Part shown: piece by piece, positions 18,607 through 29,420 of the stretch
How positions within the stretch are numbered: position 1 is the first letter of the stretch
How the letters are laid out: each line of letters opens with the position of its first letter
Source: Ditibartonella choladocola
Lineage (GTDB): Bacteria > Pseudomonadota > Alphaproteobacteria > Rhizobiales > Rhizobiaceae
Length of the DNA: 64,000 nucleotides
Reading direction: 5' to 3'
Assembly: GCF_002007565.1 (NCBI RefSeq)
Contig: NZ_CP015625.1
Coordinates: forward strand, 1,860,001-1,924,000
The notes under the pieces: generated by a model
The model's database searches: none
Told to the model about the DNA's origin: nothing
What the model saw: only the letters and a program-made list of their open reading frames with translations
Program-made: the position numbers and the translations under genes

Positions 18607-19044
18607 ATGAAAACACTCGTCGCTCTTCTGGCTTTATTCGCCTTTACCGCTTCTGCAAATGCCGAAACTTACGAAGTCAAAATGCTCAATCGCGGAACAG
18701 CCGGTGCTATGGTGTTCGAGCCGGATTATCTAAAACTGAAACCCGGCGACTCGGTGAAATTCATTGCCACACAGAAAAGTCACAACGCTGCAACCATTGA
18801 TGACATGATACCGGAAGGCGCAACACCCTTCAAAGGCAAAATTGATGAAGAACTGCAAGTGACTTTCGATAAACCCGGCTTTTACGGCATTAAATGTATT
18901 CCCCATTATGCCATGGGAATGATTATGCTGATTAAAGTCGGTGACGATCAGGCTTTGCCGCAATCCTACCGCGATCATAAGCAGCCCGGCATTGCAAAAA
19001 AGCGCTTTGACGACATTTTTTCCCGTGTCGATAAAGGGGAATAG
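18607..19044 (+). CDS. Pseudoazurin, blue copper electron carrier
   Basis: A 145-residue periplasmic cupredoxin with signal peptide (MKTLVALLALFAFTASANA). The type-1 copper ligands of pseudoazurins are all visible: His in KSHNAATI, then Cys, His and Met in GIKCIPHYAMGM. Known pseudoazurins carry electrons to copper nitrite reductase, nitrous-oxide reductase or peroxidases. None of these is in the window. It begins 3 bp after the ABC ATPase gene and ends in front of a terminator, so it seems to be the last gene of the riboswitch transcript. Either it serves an unseen reductase, or it has a role linked to the imported ligand. Confidence 0.92.
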   Translation: MKTLVALLALFAFTASANAETYEVKMLNRGTAGAMVFEPDYLKLKPGDSVKFIATQKSHNAATIDDMIPEGATPFKGKIDEELQVTFDKPGFYGIKCIPHYAMGMIMLIKVGDDQALPQSYRDHKQPGIAKKRFDDIFSRVDKGE

Positions 19045-19160
19045 AAAACGTTGCGCAAATGCCGGAATGTCGGGAAAATGGCGCGAATTTCTGAAGAATG
19101 ATAAAATTTGCAAGAATTGGTCCCGACAGACCGGCTAAACTGCAAACTAGCTAAACTGCA

Positions 19161-19190
19161 AACTATTGGTGGCTTCACCAATAGTTTCCT
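19161..19190 (+). terminator. Terminator after pseudoazurin
   Basis: An eleven-base perfect stem, AACTATTGGTG (19161-19171) with CACCAATAGTT (19176-19186), is followed by a pyrimidine-rich but T-poor tail. Just before it GCTAAACTGCAAACT occurs twice in tandem (from 19134). Confidence 0.65.
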
Positions 19191-19311
19191 TCCCTCTACG
19201 ATAAATTGATGAAGACAATTCTTGCACTTTTAAAGCGCTTGGGACATAGATTTATTATGCTGACTTATTGCACTTCAAGGCAAGAATCAGTCTATTGCTT
19301 ATTCAATCTGA

Positions 19312-20526
<1,215 letters not shown>

Positions 20527-20564
20527 AACTTTGGCCATGAACGGCCTTTACAGATAACGAATTG

Positions 20565-20591
20565 AAAACCGCCTTTTCAGGCGGTTTTTTT
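20565..20591 (+). terminator. Terminator of the aminotransferase gene
   Basis: AAAACCGCC (20565-20573) pairs with GGCGGTTTT (20580-20588) and runs into a T-tract of seven. Confidence 0.9.
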
Positions 20592-20795
20592 GTAAAATAC
20601 CAAACAGTTTGTTTTGCCGACGCAGCTCACAAAAAAACCAAACCTTCCCGATCTCCCGCTGCAAAGACAGTTCACTGCAAAACGTCGCTTGAAAAACTGC
20701 TGATGGTGTATTCGCCTTGAAAGCTTAGTGATCCTTGCTTTGTCGAATAAATCACTTTGAAGGATAAAAAGAATAATGCCGGTTCAGCCTCTATA

Positions 20796-21310
20796 AAGCT
20801 TGTGCCTGAAAGAGATTCCAAGCTTCCAAACAAGCCGCACATTACCTGCCCCGAACTGACTTGCCCGCTCATATGGTTGATCTTACCCGTGCATACATGA
20901 TTGACGGGTGCTACGCACCATCATAAAGCTTGTGCCCGCAAGAGATTTCAAGCTTCCAAACAAGCCGCACATTACCCGCCCCGAACTGATTTGCCCGCTC
21001 ATATGATTGATCTTACCCGTACATACATGATTGACGGGTGCTATGCACCATCTAAAGCTTGTGCCTGAAAGAGGTTTCAAGCTTCCAAACAAGCCGCACA
21101 TTACCTGCGCCGAACTGATTTGCCCGCTCATATGGTTGATCTTACCCGTGCATACATAATTGACGGGTACTATGCACCATCTAAAGCTTGTGCCTGTAAG
21201 CAGTTTCAGCGTCTAAACAGAGCGTGGTAACAACCGCGAAGACCTATTTCCCCCGCACCTATGATTGATACCGCCAGCACATATATGATTGACGTAATCT
21301 ATGCGCACAT
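20796..21310. repeat. Tandem 129-130-bp repeats, about 3.5 copies
   Basis: AAGCTTGTGCC recurs at 20796, 20926, 21055 and 21184 (130, 129 and 129 bp apart). The fourth unit decays after about 60 bases, though CATATATGATTGACG is still recognisable near 21280. Each unit contains CCGCACATTACC and TGATTGACGGGT. ORFs on the minus strand here are repeats of the same peptide and have no domain. The array lies between the aminotransferase terminator and the AbcR-like sRNA. Confidence 0.9.
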
Positions 21311-21634
21311 GTTGATCTCGTCTCTGCCGAGACGGTCTATATAATCAAATGTAACTCTCCTCGGCAGAAAGCGGGCTGAACGCTTCGCTCACTCCATTTC
21401 CTCTAAGATTTCTGATTATCTGCCAGAATAAAAATCACAAAAAAGAAAGACATATCCCCATAACCGGAGAATATGGTATTTGCTGTCGATATAAATTTTC
21501 TGCAACCATGATAACGGGTGCGCGCATAAACGCGTGAAACCGGCAATTGTGAAAAGAATTACCGCCGTTACAATTTGCGATAAGATCACCAGAAAAACCA
21601 TAACTTCTTTAAAAAGCAGAAATACAAAAAAATC

Positions 21635-21757
21635 AAAAAAAAAGCCGGACAAATAGTCCGGCTGAAGTTTGAAGGTATCAGAGACTATAGTCAATCTGAC
21701 AAAACCTCCAGAGGGGAACACTCAAGAAACGCAATGGGAGGAGACGTCCACTTGAGA
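21635..21757 (-). ncRNA. AbcR-like (alpha-r15) trans-acting small RNA
   Basis: Read on the minus strand, a ~120-nt transcript would start near 21757 and end at a strong terminator, AGCCGGAC-loop-GTCCGGCT (21663-21656 with 21650-21643) followed by nine T. It folds as three stems. The first is closed by CTCAAG/CTTGAG and exposes CTCCTCCC, an anti-Shine-Dalgarno motif of the AbcR type; then come CCTCTGGAGG and GTCAGATTGAC...GTCTCTGAT. Length, layout and the neighbouring vtlR/lsrB and trxB genes match AbcR sRNAs of Rhizobiales, which bind Hfq and repress many ABC-transporter mRNAs. One copy is visible here; several relatives have two. Confidence 0.8.
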
Positions 21758-21762
21758 TGCCG

Positions 21763-21793
21763 GTAATATGCACTTTTTTTAGGCAGCCAGCAA
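21763..21793 (-). promoter_or_regulatory. Likely promoter of the AbcR-like sRNA
   Basis: On the minus strand TTGCTG (21793-21788) and CATATT (21770-21765) are separated by 17 bp, placing a start near 21757. In relatives VtlR activates abcR2 through a LysR-type site upstream of such a promoter. The exact operator cannot be fixed by eye. Confidence 0.45.
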
Positions 21794-22291
21794 CCAGATT
21801 TTAAGCAGAACAGCTATGCACCAAACGCATAGCTTCATTGAAATATTTTTTGACCGAAAATTTATGTAGATGTTTTATTGTTATAAAACAAATATTTAGA
21901 AAAATCTTTTTGTCAGAATCCCGCCAGATCGCCGTAAAAACATCTATATCCCGTTTTGGCTTGATTGAAAATTTTTTTGCCCAGAGAGCGTGCATCCGCT
22001 GCTCAAAGAATTGGCACGTTTATTTAATGCCTATTATTTCGCCGCAAGTGAACACGATTTCATATGCATAAATTTGGCACTTGCGAACACTGTTGATAGG
22101 CTATCGCCTTCGGCGTTTATCATTTCAAACTGTCAGAAAACCGGCGGGTCAATAGAAAGGCACTTCAAAATCGGAATAAAAGACAAATAATGTGACAGCA
22201 TAAGGCCGGTAGAGACAAGGTTCATCAGGGCGAACGTTATAAAAGGTTTTTAATGTTTGTTCCCGTGATTGAAATTTTCCGAATACCGCAA
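21794..22291. other. Gap between the sRNA promoter and vtlR
   Basis: About 500 bp without a supported gene, downstream of vtlR on its strand. Short hydrophobic or basic ORFs occur on both strands without ribosome sites. I looked for a second AbcR copy and did not find the anti-SD motif plus terminator again. Confidence 0.5.
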
Positions 22292-23197
22292 TCAGAATGA
22301 CCAATTGCGTGATTTTGCAAAAATATAATCACGAAAAGCATGAAGTTTGGCCGAATTTTTGAGCGCTTCGGGATAACAGAAAAACGTATCGAATGAAGGA
22401 ATTTCTGTGAGATCGGGGAAAAGTCTTATCAAACCATCATTGGGAGCAATGATATAATCCGGTAAAACAGCAATACCAAGATTTTTCATGGCCGCTTTTT
22501 TAATGGAAATCACATTATTGATTTGTAAAGACGGGATACGTTGTGAACCGTCGTTACGACCGGCGGTTTCAAGCCAGTTCAATCCGGCAAGATAGCTTGG
22601 TGCCGATTCACCGAAAGACAAAATGCGATGATTATCAAGCTCTTCCAATTGGGTGGGTTTGCCATGATTGGCAAGATAATTGGCCGAAGCATAGACATGC
22701 ATATGCACTGTAAAAAGCCGCCGCTGGATGAGGTCGGGCTGTTGGGGTTGGCGTAAACGCAAAGCACAATCGGCGTGGCGCATTGTCAAATCCAGTTCCT
22801 CGTCATCGAGGAGAAGCTGGATCTGTATATCCGGATAAAGGTTGACAAATTCCGGTATACGCTGGACGAGCCAACCGGAACCAAGGCCGAATGTCGTTGT
22901 AACGCACAAATGGCCGGTCGGCTTTTCGCGACTTTCACTCAATTTGGAGCGGACATTTTCAAGTTTCATCAATACGTCATGGGCAGTGCGATATAAAATT
23001 TCGCCCTGCTCTGTCATGATAAGTCCGCGCGCATGGCGTTGGAAAAGTGGCACGCCGACATCCTGTTCGAGCGCAGAAACCTGACGTGAAATTGCCGATT
23101 GCGATAAATGCAACGTCTGAGCGGCATGTGTAAACGAGCCAGCTTCAGCAGCGGCGTGGAAAATTCTCAATTTGTCCCAATCCAACGGCGCAGCCAC
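22292..23197 (-). CDS. vtlR: LysR-type regulator of the VtlR/LsrB group
   Basis: A 301-residue LysR-type regulator. The N-terminus, PLDWDKLRIFHAAAEAGSF then LSQSAISRQVSALEQDVGV, is the winged-helix domain and is nearly diagnostic for LsrB (Sinorhizobium) and VtlR (Brucella, Agrobacterium). The effector domain follows from about residue 92 (GHLCVTTTFGLGSGWLVQ). In relatives it activates abcR2 and small-protein genes, and LsrB also governs oxidative stress and LPS genes through Cys residues; only one Cys is visible here, in MRHADCALRL. It lies directly downstream of trxB on the same strand (98 bp) and points towards the AbcR-like sRNA, the arrangement seen in other Rhizobiales. Confidence 0.9.
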   Translation of the reverse strand: MAAPLDWDKLRIFHAAAEAGSFTHAAQTLHLSQSAISRQVSALEQDVGVPLFQRHARGLIMTEQGEILYRTAHDVLMKLENVRSKLSESREKPTGHLCVTTTFGLGSGWLVQRIPEFVNLYPDIQIQLLLDDEELDLTMRHADCALRLRQPQQPDLIQRRLFTVHMHVYASANYLANHGKPTQLEELDNHRILSFGESAPSYLAGLNWLETAGRNDGSQRIPSLQINNVISIKKAAMKNLGIAVLPDYIIAPNDGLIRLFPDLTEIPSFDTFFCYPEALKNSAKLHAFRDYIFAKSRNWSF

Positions 23198-23294
23198 CAG
23201 ATTTTCTCCTCAATTATAAAAACACCGGCTTTTGAGCGGTGATACCCATCTTCTATATCGGGCGCAATTTCCAACTAAAAAGCGCCCGCCGAAC

Positions 23295-24517
<1,223 letters not shown>

Positions 24518-24574
24518 ATTTTTCGATTTGTCAGCAATGTCTGCGCGCGTTTTGCGCTGATTCTGGGAATAACC

Positions 24575-25963
24575 ATGTTACTCCCTGCCCTTGCAGATTT
24601 GCGGGCGGGAAATGGCGACTGGGTTGTTTTCATCCGATCGGCTGCAACGACCATTGCTTTTGCGACACTGATCCTGCTTGCAACAAACGGAGCCAATTGT
24701 CGTTTTTCGGCACGACTGGGATTTTTGCTCACAGTTTGCTTGTGGATCACCGGTTGCGTGCTCGGTGCTATGCCACTTTATTTTTCACATCTGCCATTGT
24801 CGCTCGCTGCTGCCATTTTTGAAGGTGTTTCCGGCATTACCACCACTGGCGCCACCGTACTTACAGGACTTGACCGGCTGCCGCGCGGCATTCTTCTATG
24901 GCGTTCGCTTTTATGCTGGATTGGCGGCATCGGGTTTATCGCCTTGGCCTTGTTGCTTTTGCCATCCCTCAGAGTGGGTGGTATCCAGCTTTTCAATATG
25001 GAATCTTCCGACCGTGCAGAAAAAGTTCTGCCGCGTGTGAACCAGATTGCCAATGGCATTATCATTGCCTATCTGGGGCTTACGCTTTTATGTATGCTGT
25101 CCTATTTTGCCGTTGGGATGACAATGTTCGACGCTGTCAATCATGCCATGACGACAATTGCGACAGCCGGTTTTTCAACCCATGATGCTTCACTCGGCTA
25201 TTTTTCCAAAACGCCTTCGGTGCTGGTTATTGCAACAATTTTTATGCTGCTCGCCTCGCTCCCCTTTATTCTTTATGTCAAGCTTGTTTTGCCTGAACGT
25301 TCGCGGCGTTTGGCCGACCCGCAGGTTGTTGTTTTTCTGTCCATCGTTCTTGTCGCCAGTTTTGCGCTTGCCATCTGGCTGCGTTTCCATTTCGGATTTT
25401 CGTTCCACCGTGCATTCCTTGACGCGATTTTCCATTTCGTCTCGGTGATTACAACCACCGGCTATGCCGCTGAAGATTATCTGTTGTGGGGGCCTTTCGC
25501 GATCGGCCTTTTCTTTATTGCTTCATTTATAGGCGGCTGTGCGGGGTCAACATCGGGCGGCATTAAAATTAACCGTCTCATCATTCTCTGGCGTTTCACA
25601 CGCGTCGCCATGATGCGGCTTCTCTCCCCCAATACGGTTGTGAAAGTGCGTTATGGCGGAACCGATATTTCCGGTGATCTTGCCCAGACAGTTTTGCTGT
25701 TCATGAGTCTCTATATGGCATCACTTGTGATCGGAGCGGTGTTGCTCTCCTTTACCGGACTCGATTTTGTTTCGGCTTTTACCGGCGCACTAACCGCCCT
25801 TTCCAATGTCGGCCCCGGTTTTGGCGACAGAATTGGCCCTGACGGAAATTTTTCCACAGTGGGCGACGCCGCTTTATGGATATTGAGCGGCCTTATGTTT
25901 GCAGGACGTCTTGAAATTGTTACTGTTATCATTCTTTTTACACCGGCGTTCTGGAGAAAATGA
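24575..25963 (+). CDS. TrkH/KtrB-family potassium uptake protein
   Basis: At least 462 residues of a Trk-type potassium channel subunit with four pore loops: GITTTGATV, TIATAGFST, VITTTGYAA and ALSNVGPGF. CWIGGIGFIALALLLLPSLRVGG is a typical TrkH segment. It imports K+ together with TrkA, not in the window. The coordinate uses the first ATG, but that codon lies inside the first helix. The frame stays open upstream and 19 more codons (FRFVSNVCARFALILGIT) complete helix 1. They contain no ATG, GTG or TTG, yet an ATT at 24518 has CAGAGG six bases before it. I think the true start is this ATT. Confidence 0.92.
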   Translation: MLLPALADLRAGNGDWVVFIRSAATTIAFATLILLATNGANCRFSARLGFLLTVCLWITGCVLGAMPLYFSHLPLSLAAAIFEGVSGITTTGATVLTGLDRLPRGILLWRSLLCWIGGIGFIALALLLLPSLRVGGIQLFNMESSDRAEKVLPRVNQIANGIIIAYLGLTLLCMLSYFAVGMTMFDAVNHAMTTIATAGFSTHDASLGYFSKTPSVLVIATIFMLLASLPFILYVKLVLPERSRRLADPQVVVFLSIVLVASFALAIWLRFHFGFSFHRAFLDAIFHFVSVITTTGYAAEDYLLWGPFAIGLFFIASFIGGCAGSTSGGIKINRLIILWRFTRVAMMRLLSPNTVVKVRYGGTDISGDLAQTVLLFMSLYMASLVIGAVLLSFTGLDFVSAFTGALTALSNVGPGFGDRIGPDGNFSTVGDAALWILSGLMFAGRLEIVTVIILFTPAFWRK

Positions 25964-26035
25964 TTTTACCACGTGACGTTTTTCCTAACCGGTGATAGAC
26001 AGACACTCAATTGAACAATAGTGAAGTAAAGCCTT

Positions 26036-26506
26036 ATGCAGATTAAAGCCGATCTCGATTCAATCGATTGGAAAATACTCAAAGAGCTTCAGAGCAATGG
26101 CCGCATGACGAATGTCGAACTTGCTTCAAAAGTCGGTATTTCGGCACCTCCATGTTTGCGTCGGGTGAGACGCCTTGAACAGGATGGCATTATCAAAGGT
26201 TATCAGGCTATCCTGAATGGAGCTATGATCGGGCAGGATCTCGTGGCTTTTTGTTTTGTCGGTTTACATCGCCAGTCCGATGCGGATTTACGTGGTTTTG
26301 CAGCCATGGTCTATAAGTGGCCACTGGTTAGAAAAGCATGGATGGTGTCGGGAGAATCGGATTTTCTGCTTCACTGTGTGGCTCCCGATCTCAAAAGCTT
26401 CCAGACATTTGTTATCGAACAACTGACAGCCGCCTCCAATGTCGGCTCTGTGCGCACTGCTCTCACCATTCGCGTCATCAAAGACGAACCACCGCTTATT
26501 CTTTAA
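26036..26506 (+). CDS. Lrp/AsnC-family transcription regulator
   Basis: A 156-residue Lrp-type regulator. The N-terminal helix-turn-helix reads DSIDWKILKELQSNGRMTN and VELASKVGISAPPCLRRVR, followed by LEQDGIIKGYQAIL. The C-terminal RAM domain (about residues 65-150) binds amino acids and mediates oligomerisation. It has the normal length. It lies 72 bp after trkH on the same strand with its own likely promoter. Targets are not evident; in relatives such proteins act on amino-acid metabolism or on their own gene. Confidence 0.93.
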   Translation: MQIKADLDSIDWKILKELQSNGRMTNVELASKVGISAPPCLRRVRRLEQDGIIKGYQAILNGAMIGQDLVAFCFVGLHRQSDADLRGFAAMVYKWPLVRKAWMVSGESDFLLHCVAPDLKSFQTFVIEQLTAASNVGSVRTALTIRVIKDEPPLIL

Positions 26507-26656
26507 GAAACACGAGACGCGAAAAAGCGTGACTGGTAAACCCTTGAATCCATTGCCAGTCAGAGACGGTTTTTTCAAGGAAATCCATTCATTGTTGCTT
26601 CGCGTTTTAGCGTGTTTTCATTTTTTCATGATCGTTTTGTTCTTTTACCGACATTG

Positions 26657-26824
26657 CTTTTATGCCACTCTCGCCCCTGAGTTTTACCGCACTCTTACCC
26701 CTAAGTTTTACGCCACACTCATCTCTGAGTTTTACCCCATTCTTACCCCCTGAGTTTTACGCCACACTCATTTCTGAGTTTTACCCCACTCTTACCCCCT
26801 GAGTTTTACGCCACGTTCACCTAC
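26657..26824. repeat. Seven 24/25-bp units alternating in two types
   Basis: GAGTTTTAC begins units at 26679, 26703, 26727, 26752, 26776 and 26801, and a diverged unit precedes them from 26657. After the first pair the units alternate between GCCACACTCATCTCT and CCCCATTCTTACCCCCT types, so the evolving unit is really a 49-bp pair. Spacing alternates 24 and 25. Confidence 0.9.
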
Positions 26825-28085
26825 GGGAAAGAGCAAAAGCGTTCCCCCCTCTTCAACCTTTTCATTTTCAATAAAACGCATTCATTGAATAAAAGAGCCT
26901 TTATTTATTTACCAAGCGGAATCGGGGTAGCTCAAAACGCAACTCAAGTCTTTTCGACAATCTTGCTTTTCAACGATTTTGCGAAAGTTTCCGACCATTA
27001 AAGAAGGAATGAACAAAGAAAGATAAAAGCGCTCCCCCGACCTACCAAAAAATCAAGCCGGAAAACCAACCAACTCATTAAAGATAGGAGACACAGATAA
27101 ATGCAGGCGGCAAAAACTCTAAAAATATTACCGGCAAGCCCGCCTTAAATGATTGTTATCGATTTTAAAGCCTTGAAACTTACTTAGTAACCGGTGCTGC
27201 CTTTGACCCACTTGCGTTTTTGTTTGTTACATTTTTCTTACTGTGATTGATGTTTTGTCGTTCGCAAAAATCCACCAAAATTCTAACGTTTATGTTTTGA
27301 ACACACAAAACTCGGTCGAGAGAAAAGAGTATTGACATTTATCAAAGCTCATTCACACAGCTTTTTCTTTAAAAACGACCCGATATTTAAAGTCTGACAA
27401 CATTCGTTTATTTTTTATATAGCTATGTTTCGGCTTTTGCTCCCTCAATAGCAAAATAGTTTTAATTCATTGATTTTATGAATTAATTTTTTGTTTTAAC
27501 GGCTCATGCTTTTCTTCACGTTAATTCAAAATTGAAAAAACTCGATCACTCGAAAAAGTCTTCGATTTGAATGTGTTTTATGCTTTTTCTTGAAGATTTC
27601 CCGATATGAACCCGCTTAAATCCGACATTTGAATTATTGGTTGTTAAAGTTCGTTACTTTGGCACTACAAAGTTGTGTTTTACGATGGATTTAAATTGTC
27701 TGCCGTTCTATCTTAAATTATATTTCCATAATCAAGAGTTTGGAAATAGCTGCTGAACCGCAAATATTAGATTTTCTATTTGAATCAATGTAAGTGAATT
27801 TATTTTATAGGTAAGTGAATTTATTATGAATCAAAAAAACTATCTATGGTTACGGTTTTTTGCGCGAACCTTTGATGCTTTTCTTTATATATTTTTATTT
27901 ATGTTATTATCTTTATTTTAAGAACTATAAATAATTATATTGTATTTTCGTACGTATTATCGCCATATTATTCTTATTTCGTATCACGCGTTATAGAATT
28001 TACTTTATCTATATGTGAATTTTACATATTTATTTTTTCAATTGATTGTTTAATTTATTATTTTACCGGAAACAATCTCGGTAAA
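26825..28085. other. AT-rich gap ahead of the membrane-repeat ORFs
   Basis: About 1.26 kb without a supported gene. Composition falls to strongly AT-rich from about 27330. AAGTGAATTTATT occurs twice (27791 and 27813) close to 27800. The region differs in composition from its neighbours and may be acquired DNA. No transposase remnant, tRNA or attachment repeat was seen. Confidence 0.5.
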
Positions 28086-28304
28086 ATGATTTTAGGTTTA
28101 AAAATTGTGAATGCTGACACCGGAAATAATTTAAATTTGAGTGATTATTCCGACCGGACGATGCGACAAATGTTCTCCGGATTTTGTTTAGGCATTCCAC
28201 TGTTATATTTTATTACATTTTTATACAATATAATATTGTATTTCAGAAAAACCGTGCAAGCTATGATAAGAAAGTCAGCCAGTCATCTGTTGATGAGAAA
28301 GTAA
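28086..28304 (+). CDS. Short membrane ORF, possibly the 5' half of a split gene
   Basis: 72 residues with one clear transmembrane helix (GIPLLYFITFLYNIILYF) followed by a basic tail. It stops at 28304, inside the start of the acidic repeats encoded in another frame (28184-28621). If a one-base shift is allowed in the A-run near 28245, the two frames join to give helix, nine-residue repeats, helix. I do not recognise a family. It could be the real start of the following gene, broken or switched by slippage. Confidence 0.35.
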   Translation: MILGLKIVNADTGNNLNLSDYSDRTMRQMFSGFCLGIPLLYFITFLYNIILYFRKTVQAMIRKSASHLLMRK

Positions 28305-28621
28305 ACCTGCGGACCGACGAGGAGGAAACAGACCTGCTATATGATGACGGGGAAGCCAAACTGCCAACTGATAAAGAGAAAGCCTGCCCGTCATCTGACG
28401 GTGAGGAAGCCGATCTGCTAACTGATGACAAGAAGGCCAGCCTGCCATCTGACGACGAGAAAATCAAGCTTCCATCAGTTAACGAGAGTGATATAGCAAA
28501 TAAAATTGTTCGCCAACCTATCCCTGTTTTTAATTATATATTTTTCGCAGCGACTTATATTTTTCTATTCTTATCAATCGGTTTTATATCGAAACTGAAC
28601 TTGGGGATATATCCGTATTAA
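28184..28621 (+). CDS. Membrane protein with seven acidic nine-residue repeats
   Basis: The frame opens at TTG 28184 and encodes 145 residues. A hydrophobic N-terminus is followed by seven repeats of nine residues (DEKVNLRTD, EEETDLLYD, DGEAKLPTD, KEKACPSSD, GEEADLLTD, DKKASLPSD, DEKIKLPSV), then NESDIANKIVRQ and a C-terminal helix FNYIFFAATYIFLFLSIGFI. No family recognised. The 27-bp unit keeps the frame, and an acidic charge pattern is conserved between copies, which argues that it is translated. The Sel1 gene starts 4 bp after its stop, so they are probably coexpressed. The upstream start is uncertain (see 28086). Confidence 0.5.
   Translation: MFRHSTVIFYYIFIQYNIVFQKNRASYDKKVSQSSVDEKVNLRTDEEETDLLYDDGEAKLPTDKEKACPSSDGEEADLLTDDKKASLPSDDEKIKLPSVNESDIANKIVRQPIPVFNYIFFAATYIFLFLSIGFISKLNLGIYPY
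28292..28480 (+). repeat. Seven in-frame 27-bp repeats
   Basis: Seven exact-length 27-base units, each beginning GAxGA/AAxGA and encoding a nine-residue acidic segment. Unlike the gaps' minisatellites they keep an open frame. Confidence 0.88.
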
Positions 28622-28625
28622 AGCT

Positions 28626-29420
28626 ATGAGATACTTTATCCTAATTCCCTTTATGATTATTGTGTTTATCATTGTTGGTTCGGTTCTTTTTTCGCCTGTT
28701 TCCAACTTCAAAAATTTCGAAAAAAACAGCGTTTATACTGGTGGGAACAATAAAAGTGATGCCACGTATAACACTGCACAAAGCAACCGGAAGAATGACT
28801 TACCGGATTTGCAGCAAGTGCAGCAAGCTGCCAGGCAAGGAAACGGATATTCCCAGCTTAAGCTGGCGGATTTATATTATTCCGGACACGGCGTTCAACA
28901 AAATTACCAGATCGCCAGTTATTGGTATAACGAGGCTGCTGTTCAGGGAATCGCAACTGCACAATATAAACTCGGATATATGTACCTGAATGGTCAAGGT
29001 GTAGCGGTCAATAATCAAGTTGCTGTCTATTGGTATACGCAAGCAGCTACTCAAGGGGTTGCGGCTGCCCAGTTTGGTCTCGGTTACATGTATCATTATG
29101 GCTTGGGAGTTCAGACGAATTACCAACTTGCTATGAATTGGTATAATTTGGCGGCTAATCAAGGAAATTCCGATGCCCAAACGAATATAGGTTTTATGTA
29201 TGAGAAGGGACAGGGCGTCAAACAAGACTATGAAACAGCAGCAACGTGGTATCGTGCAGCAGCCGATCAAGGAAACGCGATGGCTCAATATAATCTTGGC
29301 ATTTTGTATTATAATGGCTACGGTGTTCCACAAAATAAAGGCGAAGCCTTAAGACTTTTCGATCTTGCCGCCCGGCAAGGTTATATTGATGCTAAAAACT
29401 TCCTCAAACAAGCATATTGA
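28626..29420 (+). CDS. Sel1-repeat protein with N-terminal membrane anchor
   Basis: 264 residues. An N-terminal hydrophobic segment (FILIPFMIIVFIIVGSVLF, about 4-22) is probably an uncleaved anchor. A Ser/Asn linker leads to five Sel1-like repeats of 36 residues from about residue 73, each of the form GxxxAQxxLGxMYxxGxGVxxNYxxAxxWYxxAAxQ, with a capping partial repeat at the end. Sel1 arrays form alpha-solenoids for protein contacts, often in envelope or host-contact functions. The solenoid would face the periplasm if the anchor is N-in. It follows the acidic-repeat ORF by 4 bp. Partner unknown. Confidence 0.9.
   Translation: MRYFILIPFMIIVFIIVGSVLFSPVSNFKNFEKNSVYTGGNNKSDATYNTAQSNRKNDLPDLQQVQQAARQGNGYSQLKLADLYYSGHGVQQNYQIASYWYNEAAVQGIATAQYKLGYMYLNGQGVAVNNQVAVYWYTQAATQGVAAAQFGLGYMYHYGLGVQTNYQLAMNWYNLAANQGNSDAQTNIGFMYEKGQGVKQDYETAATWYRAAADQGNAMAQYNLGILYYNGYGVPQNKGEALRLFDLAARQGYIDAKNFLKQAY

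Noticed and set aside
21416-21721. 101-residue hydrophobic minus-strand ORF
   Set aside because: It begins inside the AbcR-like sRNA and runs over its terminator; no ribosome site and no family.
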